Assembly: GCA_943325425.2 (NCBI GenBank)
Contig: CALPPJ020000020.1
Location: 1-11,113, forward strand
DNA length: 11,113 bases
Direction: 5' to 3'
Origin: Bifidobacterium breve
GTDB lineage: Bacteria; Actinomycetota; Acidimicrobiia; Acidimicrobiales; Ilumatobacteraceae
The stretch's first letter is position 1, and every line of letters begins with the position of its first letter. Shown one piece after another: positions 1 through 6,536 of this stretch. The translations under genes were made by a program, and so were the position numbers. The notes under the pieces are model-generated. The model was not told where the DNA came from. It saw only the letters and a program-made list of their open reading frames with translations, and did no database searches.

Positions 1-19
1 ACCGCCAAAAGACTGACGG

Positions 20-50
20 TTCACTCAAGCATCAAATGATGTTGAGTGAA
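20..50 (-). terminator. Hairpin overlapping the stop of the MDMPI-like gene
   Basis: TTCACTCAA (20-28) pairs with TTGAGTGAA (42-50), and the stem continues inward after a one-base bulge (G29) with CATCA against TGATG, leaving almost no loop. The TGA stop (32-34 on the minus strand) lies inside the stem. No run of T follows on the minus strand, so this is a hairpin-only terminator candidate or an mRNA 3'-end stabiliser rather than a classical intrinsic terminator. Confidence 0.4.
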
Positions 51-826
51 TCCAAAAACTTGGCGGCGACAGACTCATCACCAGTGACTTTGCAGTGCTC
101 GCTCCAATGTGAACGCTGAGTTCCCCAGTTCACAAATGAATGTCCGTTACTGCTGACTTCGGCCACAGTGCCACTTGCCTTGCCTTCGGTGACAACAATG
201 TCATTGCCCGAAGGCGAAATGGTCCAGGTGCCACCACCGGCCCCGGTGAGTGTTAAAGCAATGGGGGCCGAAAGGGCTTGACCGAGGTTGGCTTGCATCT
301 GGGGCATCCCGGTGATCATCCAACGAATGGCCGGTCCGAGACGGGTTGCATCTGCGTCGGGAAGGCGACGTTCGACAGGTCCTTCGGGGGCGAGTAGGTC
401 GATACGAAGGTGGCAGTAGTGGTCGAACGCGTAGGCATCGGCGAGTTGGTTCATGGGGTAGGAACCAAGATCAGCCAGAGGGATCACGGTTGACGCCATG
501 GGCTCTTCTTGTATCGAAGCCAACACCGCAACTGCCTGGTCACAGAAAGCCAAATACTCATCCAGAATCTGTTGGTTTGACCAATCCTTGCGTGGCTCAA
601 CAAGTAAGTCCATCATGCGTTCGGCAGGAAGATTGATGGGCTCGGCAGGTGCAGGTGACGGATCAACAGTTTCTTTGTAGTTCGAGCTCATGTGCGCAAC
701 AAGATCGCGAACCGACCAGCCAGCGCATCCACTTGGTCGCAACCATTCCTCATCGGTGAGAGTCGTAATCACCGACTTCACTTCATCGACAGCGATTCGT
801 AGGGCTTCAATTCCTTCGCGTGACAT
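32..826 (-). CDS. Mycothiol-dependent maleylpyruvate isomerase-like protein (DinB fold, MDMPI family)
   Basis: 264 aa, cytosolic, with no signal peptide. The N-terminal half carries the MDMPI/DinB helical domain: the phrase GWSVRDLVAHM at residues 36-46 is typical of the family, and H45 is the expected first metal ligand. The usual E-x3-H pair of the later helix appears as D135-x3-H139 (FDHYCHL), so the metal site is plausible but with Asp in place of Glu. Residues about 185-264 look like the small SCP2-like C-terminal domain, ending with GDESVAAKFLDSL. Characterised relatives use mycothiol as cofactor in gentisate breakdown or detoxification, but most members are uncharacterised and no gentisate genes lie nearby, so the substrate is unknown. 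The ATG at 826 is well supported by AGGAGA seven bases upstream. It is divergent from the alpha/beta hydrolase gene. Confidence 0.85.
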   Translation of the reverse strand: MSREGIEALRIAVDEVKSVITTLTDEEWLRPSGCAGWSVRDLVAHMSSNYKETVDPSPAPAEPINLPAERMMDLLVEPRKDWSNQQILDEYLAFCDQAVAVLASIQEEPMASTVIPLADLGSYPMNQLADAYAFDHYCHLRIDLLAPEGPVERRLPDADATRLGPAIRWMITGMPQMQANLGQALSAPIALTLTGAGGGTWTISPSGNDIVVTEGKASGTVAEVSSNGHSFVNWGTQRSHWSEHCKVTGDESVAAKFLDSLNII

Positions 827-833
827 GGCTTTA

Positions 834-839
834 TCTCCT
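834..839 (-). promoter_or_regulatory. Strong Shine-Dalgarno for the MDMPI-like gene
   Basis: On the minus strand AGGAGA lies seven bases before the ATG at 826. This is the best ribosome binding site in the window and fixes that start. It contrasts with several other genes here that have no such site. Confidence 0.7.
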
Positions 840-925
840 AGGTCTTAAGTCCTTAAAGAGTACGAAAATTCTCTTTGTTGAGGCGAAGCGGAACTAAAAA
901 TAGTTATTCATGGCAGAGTAATGGG

Positions 926-1891
926 ATGGATTTAACTGCTGCTCCGCCTCTTGAAGCACCACAAAACGTTGTCGGACATCATTCAACTTTGTTGGTCGAT
1001 GAATCAAGAAATAGCCGAATGCTTGGTGTTGAAATTTGGTACCCAGCGGCTTCTGTGACAGTGCAAAGCACGTATGAATTGTTTCCTGGCATTTCTTTTT
1101 TTGCGGCTTCGGCTCAAGAGAATGCTCCGGTTTTGGAAGGCACCCATCCGCTCATTATTTGGTCGCACGGACGTACAGGAATGCGACACAATTACAGCTT
1201 GCTCTGCGAAGCCTTGGCGGCCCGCGGGTACATCGTGATTTCTTCCGATCATCCAGGCGATACTTTGTTTGATTGGGCACTCGGAACACAGGTCGATGAC
1301 ATCACGAATGATCGCCAGCGTTTAGGTGATGTGCGTTTTCTCATTGATTGCGCACTTGGTGTAGGTCCTGAAATTGCACCGTGGCTTTCTCGGGGTGTCG
1401 ATCAGTCACGTATCGCAGTAGGTGGACATTCATATGGCGGTCTTACTGCACTAGCAACAGTTTCGTCGCTTCATGAGTTCACGCCGGATGTTCGTGTTCG
1501 AGCAGCAGTTATGGCCCAGGGTTATACCCGAATTCTTCCTGATGAAGTTTTTGCGACTACGGCTTCACCGGTATTGATGGTGGTTGCGAATCAAGACGTC
1601 ACGACACCACCATTGACTGATGCTGAAAAAGCTTGGGGCTTATTGTCTGCCCGTACTGGTCGTGTTGGCGCATTATCTCGTCGTGTTGATGTTGACCAAG
1701 CTGGTCATCAAGCGTCGAGCGACTTCGGTTTGTATGCCGAACTCGCACCACAGGTTGAAAACATCCCTGACATGTTGCGCGCCTACGTGAAAATGGTTGT
1801 TGATGAATCTCCGCCTGAGTGGATTCACAAATGGCGAACCACCGTCTTGCGCCACGTCGTCCTCATTGACGATTTCCTCAACTCCCTCTAG
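926..1891 (+). CDS. Alpha/beta hydrolase (dienelactone hydrolase / PAF-acetylhydrolase-like)
   Basis: 321 aa from ATG 926, predicted cytosolic. All elements of a serine hydrolase are visible: the oxyanion-side phrase IIWSHGRTG (77-85), the nucleophile elbow GGHSYGG (S169), an acid strand ending MVVANQD (D224) and a late histidine in AGHQA (H261). The spacing fits the COG4188-type predicted dienelactone hydrolases and the PAF-acetylhydrolase-like group. It should cleave an ester or lactone, with the substrate unknown. The frame is open back to a TTG at 875, but the extra 17 residues look unlike a domain start, so ATG 926 is preferred. The ribosome site is weak: CAGAGT, one base off a TAnnnT -10 box, lies six bases before the ATG. 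The gene ends 67 nt before the stop of a convergent gene, with a long hairpin between. Confidence 0.85.
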   Translation: MDLTAAPPLEAPQNVVGHHSTLLVDESRNSRMLGVEIWYPAASVTVQSTYELFPGISFFAASAQENAPVLEGTHPLIIWSHGRTGMRHNYSLLCEALAARGYIVISSDHPGDTLFDWALGTQVDDITNDRQRLGDVRFLIDCALGVGPEIAPWLSRGVDQSRIAVGGHSYGGLTALATVSSLHEFTPDVRVRAAVMAQGYTRILPDEVFATTASPVLMVVANQDVTTPPLTDAEKAWGLLSARTGRVGALSRRVDVDQAGHQASSDFGLYAELAPQVENIPDMLRAYVKMVVDESPPEWIHKWRTTVLRHVVLIDDFLNSL

Positions 1892-1954
1892 CCCTGTGCT
1901 TCTGGTGCAGAATCGTTGCGCATTTCGCAACAATTCTGCACCAGAAACACAAGG
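1892..1954. repeat. Long palindromic hairpin, copy 1, at a convergent gene junction
   Basis: Arms 1892-1920 and 1926-1954 pair over 29 positions around a five-base loop (CATTT): 26 Watson-Crick pairs and three imperfect ones (1914/1932, 1899/1947, 1894/1952). Each imperfect pair is C-A in plus-strand RNA and G-U in minus-strand RNA, so the minus-strand transcript folds without a mismatch. No U-tract follows on either side. It fills the 67-nt space between the stops of the alpha/beta hydrolase and the TIM-barrel hydrolase, so a bidirectional terminator or 3'-end stabiliser is the likely role. A near copy lies at 10516-10572: bases 1900-1946 match 10521-10567 at 41 of 47 positions. Confidence 0.85.
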
Positions 1955-1958
1955 GGAG

Positions 1959-2954
1959 TTAGACCTTGTAGGTGCGGGCAGCAGTGTTATAGAACAAGTC
2001 GGCGCGTTCAGAGGCTGAGAAACTGCTCGTCATCTTTTTGTACGCATTCCACAAGACTTCGTACGACAGCGACAAACGGTCGACCGGAAAGTTTGATTCG
2101 AGCATGCATCGCGAAGGACCAAAACACTCAATCGCATACAAGTAGTAACGCGATTGTTGCGCAATGAATTCATCTGATGTCGGTGGGCGAGTGGCTGTAT
2201 TCCCACCGAACCCATTGTCGGGCATCGCGAGTCCACCAATCTTGGCTACAACGTTGGGGCACTTCGCAATATCGGCAATGTCCTTCTTCCATTGCTCAAA
2301 GATCTCATCGCGTTGAGTTGCGTATGGTCCGACACCCACTGGTGTTCCGAAGTGATCGAGAACCATGGTGGTTCCTGGAGTCGCGCGCGCAAGTTCTAAG
2401 AACTCGCGATTCTGATGGTGATAGTGCCAGGAGTCGTAGGTGAAACCTCGCTCGCCGAGTCGGGCAACTCCGCTCCGAAAATCTGCATCAAGATACAAAT
2501 CCTTCATTGCATGACCCGGGATCATCATCGCTTCAGGATGAGTGGCGAGTGCGAGAGCATCACGAATTCCGCGGAACAGTCCTCGACTTGCTTCAACATG
2601 CATGTCAAGTAACTCATCACGATCATCCCGACGCAGATCAATGTGACTCACAATTCCAGCAATCAGGGGATTGGGATCGCTTAATGCTTCATCAGCGATG
2701 TACTTAGTTTCGCCGAGTGAACGCAAGTGTTCGGGCGCTTCACGGTTGTACGCCGAACCACATTCCATAAATATGGTCGTGACAACATTGTGTCCCGCGT
2801 CAGCATCGCGATGTAAGTCGTTGCGGGTGTAGGGCAATCCTTGACCTTGTGGCCACATATGGTGATGCGGATCGAGAATGGGCAGATCTGGTTCAACGAT
2901 GTCTTCAACAACTTGGTCGAGCCACTCTTGAGTACCGGGATTGAGTTCAGTCAC
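1959..2954 (-). CDS. TIM-barrel metal-dependent hydrolase (amidohydrolase-2 type, COG3618-like)
   Basis: 331 aa from GTG 2954, cytosolic. The metal motif DPHHHMW (D28, H30, H32) opens the barrel. LDHFGTP (199-205) and KIGGL (238-242) follow, and ESNFPVD (286-292) supplies the late Asp (D292). This order is that of COG3618-type hydrolases, which include sugar lactonases and related C-O or C-C hydrolases; the substrate here is not readable. The frame stays open 96 codons further upstream, but that stretch overlaps the end of the beta-propeller gene (stop at 2993) and reads as low-quality sequence rich in His, Arg and Cys. GTG 2954 is the first sensible start after that stop. It has no clear Shine-Dalgarno, so translation may depend on coupling across the 38-nt gap. 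It is the second gene of a two-gene minus-strand unit. Confidence 0.85.
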   Translation of the reverse strand: MTELNPGTQEWLDQVVEDIVEPDLPILDPHHHMWPQGQGLPYTRNDLHRDADAGHNVVTTIFMECGSAYNREAPEHLRSLGETKYIADEALSDPNPLIAGIVSHIDLRRDDRDELLDMHVEASRGLFRGIRDALALATHPEAMMIPGHAMKDLYLDADFRSGVARLGERGFTYDSWHYHHQNREFLELARATPGTTMVLDHFGTPVGVGPYATQRDEIFEQWKKDIADIAKCPNVVAKIGGLAMPDNGFGGNTATRPPTSDEFIAQQSRYYLYAIECFGPSRCMLESNFPVDRLSLSYEVLWNAYKKMTSSFSASERADLFYNTAARTYKV

Positions 2955-2992
2955 GCCAAAATCATGCCACGAATCGGGCTGCGTATTTTGAG

Positions 2993-4246
2993 TCAGCGAA
3001 CCGAGATGCGGGTAATGGTGGTCATGCTGCACCAATAGATGTCGCCCCGTGGGCCAATGGCTGGAAAAACTGCCGACTGAATGGGACTTGTCGTCGAGAC
3101 ACGAGCGACCTCGGTGCCAGTCGTGATATCGAGAACAACAACTTGTTCGCAACCAAGTTCGGGGCGGTAATCGGCAGTAATGATTTGCCCGGTCTCGGGA
3201 ATGAGCAACATGTGGCAGGCATGGTTTTGTTCGTGGCTCCAACGTAACGTCACTGAATCTTCGTCAAAGTCAAACCCGCTGATGACTCCGTTACCACTGT
3301 CAAAGCCCACAACGATTTGCCGTTTCATATCAACCACTGGCGGATTGGCGACAATGCCGTTTGGTAAGCCGCATATCTCCGTCAGTGTGACATGCCCAGT
3401 TTGTTTGTTCACGCGCACGAGATGAAGTGGTGCTGTTGAAATACCCACACCGCGAAATGAACCAGTAAAGAGCTGCGTGCCTTCGCCGTTATCTAAGAAC
3501 CAAGCATCGTCGTCTGTAATGACGGTGTCCCAACCAAATGTTTGGCCCTCAAGGGTTCGGTAGCAAGCATTGAATGTTTCATCAACCGACAACGACTCAC
3601 CATTCCAGATGACTCGAATCAGTGAATGATCGCCGACGACATAAATATTGTTTCCGTCTGCAGAGAGTCGAGCAATTGATGGTTCGTTGAGTTCAAGTCG
3701 CGTGACGATACGCAAATCTTCGGGATCAAGAATCAACAACTCGGTGTTGTCCATCGGAGTGCCATTTGGTTGACCAGGAAGTGGGCCAGAAAAATCCTTT
3801 GTCGCAATATGGCCCGACGGCAAGATCACAAAACTGTTGTATGGGCGAAGGCGTGGAAGTTCCGTTGAAGCAATGACGGACAAATCAGTTGACAGTCGAT
3901 GAGCATGATTGCCAAAGACGACGTAGAGAGAACCGTTCGCATGGGCAGCCATGCCACCAGGCCACATCGGGCCGCCCGCAAGTTGTTCAGATTGAATGAT
4001 TGTTTCAAGCGTGAGCGGGTCAATTTTTTCGACCCACGCCACTGAATCCAGTCCGGGCATCACCCTTTGGAGAAAGAGTTCATCATTTGGCCCAACTATT
4101 GGCATAGTCATTGCCAATGCATCCCGCGAGACGACTTCCAGCTGTTTTGAGTTTGTTATGCGCGGAATCGACACATTTGTCGCAATTTGGCGACGTTTTG
4201 GTCCACCATCTTCGCCTGGCCACGAACTTTTCCAATAATCACTCAT
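2993..4246 (-). CDS. Beta-propeller-like protein of unknown function
   Basis: 417 aa with no signal peptide or membrane segment, so apparently cytosolic. I do not recognise a named family. The sequence shows recurring short beta-strand units of propeller type, such as GSLYVVFGNHAHRLSTDL (105-122), NTELLILDPEDL (168-179), NNIYVVGDHSLIRV (199-212), LHLVRVNKQTGHV (275-287) and VVVLDITTGTEVARV (369-383), the last resembling the blade turn of PQQ, SMP-30 or YVTN-like propellers. These suggest about six blades. It could be a binding protein, a lactonase-like enzyme or an oxidoreductase lacking its usual export signal. The ATG at 4246 has no Shine-Dalgarno, but TAGAGT lies six bases before it, pointing to a leaderless transcript. 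It leads the minus-strand unit with the TIM-barrel hydrolase. Confidence 0.75.
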   Translation of the reverse strand: MSDYWKSSWPGEDGGPKRRQIATNVSIPRITNSKQLEVVSRDALAMTMPIVGPNDELFLQRVMPGLDSVAWVEKIDPLTLETIIQSEQLAGGPMWPGGMAAHANGSLYVVFGNHAHRLSTDLSVIASTELPRLRPYNSFVILPSGHIATKDFSGPLPGQPNGTPMDNTELLILDPEDLRIVTRLELNEPSIARLSADGNNIYVVGDHSLIRVIWNGESLSVDETFNACYRTLEGQTFGWDTVITDDDAWFLDNGEGTQLFTGSFRGVGISTAPLHLVRVNKQTGHVTLTEICGLPNGIVANPPVVDMKRQIVVGFDSGNGVISGFDFDEDSVTLRWSHEQNHACHMLLIPETGQIITADYRPELGCEQVVVLDITTGTEVARVSTTSPIQSAVFPAIGPRGDIYWCSMTTITRISVR

Positions 4247-4252
4247 TCACAA

Positions 4253-4282
4253 ACTCTAAACGCTCGCGTATTGAACCGAGAA
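4253..4282 (-). promoter_or_regulatory. Leaderless-type promoter of the beta-propeller gene
   Basis: On the minus strand TAGAGT (plus coordinates 4253-4258) stands exactly six bases before ATG 4246, placing the transcription start at or next to the ATG. Upstream, TCGG, then ten bases, then GAGCGTTTAG matches the opposite promoter at the same spacing. TTCTCG (4277-4282) is a poor -35 with an 18-bp spacer. Confidence 0.55.
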
Positions 4283-4300
4283 AAGAATGACCAAGGACAC

Positions 4301-4329
4301 TGTCGGCAGACAATCAGAGCGTTTAGTTT
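4301..4329 (+). promoter_or_regulatory. Leaderless-type promoter of the desaturase operon
   Basis: TAGTTT (4324-4329) stands exactly six bases before the GTG at 4336, and there is no Shine-Dalgarno. TCGG (4303-4306), ten bases, then GAGCGTTTAG (4317-4326) repeats the arrangement of the divergent promoter. The -35 is weak, so an activator or an alternative sigma factor recognising the shared motif is possible. Confidence 0.55.
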
Positions 4330-4335
4330 GTAGAT

Positions 4336-5250
4336 GTGACTGATGAGACGATTTTGCGTGAACTCGAACCGGAGGCGGAACGTCTTCTCAATCGACATTT
4401 AGATTCGGCCGAAGAGTGGTATCCGCACGAGCAAGTCCCGTGGGATCGCGCCGCACGACTAGCGAGCGATGGTTTTACGTTCGGCGAGGAACCGCTACCT
4501 CAGGGCGTGCGTTCGGCGTTGCTCGTGAACTTGCTTACTGAAGACAACCTGCCGTGGTACACCCGAACGATCTCGCGCATGTTTGGTGGCGACTCGGCGT
4601 GGGGTGCGTGGGCGCAACGTTGGACTGCTGAAGAAGGTCGTCATGCCATCGTGATGCGCGACTACATCACAGTCAGCGGACTTGTTGATCCCAAGACACT
4701 TGAAGATGGTCGCATGGCTCAAGTGAGCAGTGCGATTGTGCCCGAACCTGATTCGCCAGTTGACGGCATGTGTTACGTGGCAATGCAAGAACTCGCCACG
4801 CGTATTTCACATCGCAACACTGGAACGATGTTGAACGACCCAGTTGGTTACAACGTGATGATGAAGTTGTCGACTGATGAAAATCGTCACCACCTCTTTT
4901 ATCGCGATTTGGTCAGCAAGCTCATTGAGTTGAACCCGTCGGCGGCTATTGAAGCTTTGAAGCGCCAGGTCACGTCGTTTTCGATGCCGGGTATCGGAAT
5001 TCCCGGATTTGTTGAACACGCCAAGGCCATCGCCCATGTCGGCATTTATGACTTCGCGATTCACCACGAAAAAATCATCATGCCGTTGGTGTTCCGTCAG
5101 TGGGCTATTGACAAGGTTGAAGGTCTTTCCTCAGCCGCCGAAGAAGCTCGTGATTCAATGTTCAAATACATTGAGCGCGTTGGCAAAGTGGCTCGTCGTC
5201 AGGTTGAGCGCCGCGAGGCCTCAATGGCAGCGGCCGCGGCAATTCTGTAG
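4336..5250 (+). CDS. Acyl-ACP desaturase (soluble diiron, DesA-type)
   Basis: 304 aa, cytosolic, four-helix-bundle diiron enzyme of the stearoyl-ACP desaturase family (FA_desaturase_2). All expected iron ligands are present in order: E69 (LLTEDNLPWY), E100 and H103 (EEGRH), E152 (MQELATRISH), and E182 and H185 (DENRHH). The family uses O2 and reduced ferredoxin to insert a cis double bond into an acyl chain bound to acyl carrier protein; mycobacterial DesA1/DesA2 are the closest known types. Some members may act on unusual acyl carriers. The GTG at 4336 is chosen because a TAnnnT box lies six bases upstream and the preceding sequence is divergent promoter. An alanine-rich tail (AAAAAIL) closes the protein. 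It heads the plus-strand cluster, 62 bp ahead of the amidohydrolase gene. Confidence 0.88.
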   Translation: MTDETILRELEPEAERLLNRHLDSAEEWYPHEQVPWDRAARLASDGFTFGEEPLPQGVRSALLVNLLTEDNLPWYTRTISRMFGGDSAWGAWAQRWTAEEGRHAIVMRDYITVSGLVDPKTLEDGRMAQVSSAIVPEPDSPVDGMCYVAMQELATRISHRNTGTMLNDPVGYNVMMKLSTDENRHHLFYRDLVSKLIELNPSAAIEALKRQVTSFSMPGIGIPGFVEHAKAIAHVGIYDFAIHHEKIIMPLVFRQWAIDKVEGLSSAAEEARDSMFKYIERVGKVARRQVERREASMAAAAAIL

Positions 5251-5301
5251 ACCACCAAATTTCGCTAGTCTTCGGCAAACTTTGGTTGTAGTTTTCCCTT
5301 C

Positions 5302-5308
5302 AGGGGGA
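5302..5308 (+). promoter_or_regulatory. Shine-Dalgarno of the ACMSD-like amidohydrolase gene
   Basis: AGGGGGA lies four bases before the ATG at 5313 and fixes that start. A further TAGTTT (5289-5294), identical to the -10 box at 4324, lies upstream in the same gap and could drive an extra internal transcript with a short leader. Confidence 0.5.
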
Positions 5309-5312
5309 AACC

Positions 5313-6470
5313 ATGACTTCAACTTATGCTGCTGGCCGTCGCATCGTCGACATTGATGCCCACATTCTTGAGCCCAAAGGCTGGTTGCGTTCATATGCAT
5401 CGGCGGCGGTACAAGATCAGATTCCCGAATTGGGCGAAAGTGATTCAAACTTCAATCAATTGTTAGATGATTCGTATCGCGACTACGACCAACGAAAAAA
5501 CGATGAGATTCTTCAAAGCAAACTTGCGAGTGAGTTTATGTCAATGCCACGTAAGGGCTGGATGTCGCTCGGCGGTTGGGACGTTGATGAACGTCGACAA
5601 GCATTAGATCTATTGGGTTTTGATTGCCAACTGATTTTTCCGACTGGATCATTTGAGCAAATCATGCGAACGCCAACCTCGGTGCGCATTGAAGCAGTGC
5701 GGGCGATGAACCGCGGCATGCTCGATTTTTGCCAAGACTCTCGATTGCTCGCGTCTGCCTACGTTCCATTTGAGTTTGGTCCGGAGATTGCGCTTGAGTT
5801 GATCGCTGAAGCAGTGGCAAACAAAGTCACAGCTGTGTTGATTGATTCAATACCTGCTTCACATCAACACTCGTTTACTCATCCAGATTTTGATGTTGTG
5901 TGGGCGGCGCTTCAGGAAGCAAATATCGCAGTTTTTCTGCACGTCGGTGCTGACCAAAATTACAGACCTGTGCCGAAGGTGTTTTTCGATAACGGTCGCG
6001 ACATGAGGCATTTTCGTTCTGACGCACCAGGCGATCCGTTGTCGTATATGGCGATCGGTTATCCAGGTGAACTTTTCCTGGCTTCGCTTGTCTACGACGG
6101 AGTGCTCGAGAAATTTCCGAAGTTGCGGATTGGTGTCACAGAACTAGGTGCCACCTGGTTGCCATCGTTTTTGCACTTCATTGATACGGGTGCCCGAGCA
6201 TTTAAGAACATCCAAGATCTTTCACATTTATCGATGCGTCCGTCCGATTACTTGCGCCGTCAGGTTGTTGTGAGTCCATTCGCCGGTGAAGACGTGGGTT
6301 GGATCATTGAGCAGGTCGGTGAGCAGATGGTGGCTTTTTCTTCGGATTATCCCCACCATGAGGGAACCGACGATCCGATTCGTCGCTTTGAGGCCAGCAT
6401 GACCGCAGTCGGTGACCTAGAGCGCAGGGCCTTCTATTTTGACAACGGAGCGAGACTTTTAGGTCTCTAG
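5313..6470 (+). CDS. Amidohydrolase-2 family metal-dependent hydrolase (ACMSD-like)
   Basis: 385 aa, cytosolic TIM barrel of the PF04909 type. The first-strand metal motif is D-x-H (DIDAHILEP, D15 and H17). H210 in FLHVGAD, E277 in GVTELGATWLP and D345 in SSDYPHHEG supply the other expected active-site positions. Related proteins include aminocarboxymuconate semialdehyde and resorcylate decarboxylases, along with many uncharacterised actinobacterial enzymes, so either decarboxylation or hydrolysis is possible. An inserted charged helical stretch (about 35-100) before the second barrel strand is common in this long subgroup. The ATG is set by AGGGGGA. It is the second gene of the plus-strand cluster and belongs to the same broad superfamily as both the minus-arm hydrolase and the next gene, yet is clearly a different subfamily from each. 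Confidence 0.85.
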   Translation: MTSTYAAGRRIVDIDAHILEPKGWLRSYASAAVQDQIPELGESDSNFNQLLDDSYRDYDQRKNDEILQSKLASEFMSMPRKGWMSLGGWDVDERRQALDLLGFDCQLIFPTGSFEQIMRTPTSVRIEAVRAMNRGMLDFCQDSRLLASAYVPFEFGPEIALELIAEAVANKVTAVLIDSIPASHQHSFTHPDFDVVWAALQEANIAVFLHVGADQNYRPVPKVFFDNGRDMRHFRSDAPGDPLSYMAIGYPGELFLASLVYDGVLEKFPKLRIGVTELGATWLPSFLHFIDTGARAFKNIQDLSHLSMRPSDYLRRQVVVSPFAGEDVGWIIEQVGEQMVAFSSDYPHHEGTDDPIRRFEASMTAVGDLERRAFYFDNGARLLGL

Positions 6471-6527
6471 GTGATCCACGCCAGGGGGTAACGCTCTAAT
6501 GTAAATACTGAAGTGCACAAATTCAAT

Positions 6528-6533
6528 GGGGGA
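6528..6533 (+). promoter_or_regulatory. Shine-Dalgarno deciding the start of the deacylase-like gene
   Basis: GGGGGA lies three bases before ATG 6537, where the protein begins with the classic MNYDLIIRGG. A GTG at 6513 in the same frame would add eight residues and place this site inside the gene, so 6537 is preferred. TAATGT (6497-6502) is a possible -10 for an internal promoter. Confidence 0.5.
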
Positions 6534-6536
6534 CAT

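Larger units (their letters stand above)
4249..4331. repeat. Inverted repeat flanking the divergent promoter region
   Basis: ACAAACTCTAAACGCTC (4249-4265) is the reverse complement of GAGCGTTTAGTTTGT (4317-4331) apart from two extra bases (CT). The arms end just before the two divergent start codons and contain both -10 boxes. The symmetry reflects two copies of one promoter motif facing away from each other. Confidence 0.75.

Noticed and set aside
845..856. Dyad TTAAG-TC-CTTAA near the MDMPI-like start
   Set aside because: It has only five-base arms in an AT-rich stretch. Chance is likely and nothing else supports an operator.
875..925. TTG start extending the alpha/beta hydrolase by 17 residues
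   Set aside because: It reads LRRSGTKNSYSWQSNG-like sequence through the promoter region of a divergent gene pair; ATG 926 is the simpler start.
2955..3242. A 96-residue N-terminal extension of the TIM-barrel hydrolase in the same open frame
   Set aside because: It overlaps the well-formed end of the beta-propeller gene and reads as His-, Arg- and Cys-rich noise with no family similarity. GTG 2954 gives a normal domain start.
6452..6467. GAGAC / GTCTC hairpin before the stop of the ACMSD-like gene
   Set aside because: It has a five-base stem with a six-base loop inside coding sequence and no T-run, too weak to call a terminator.
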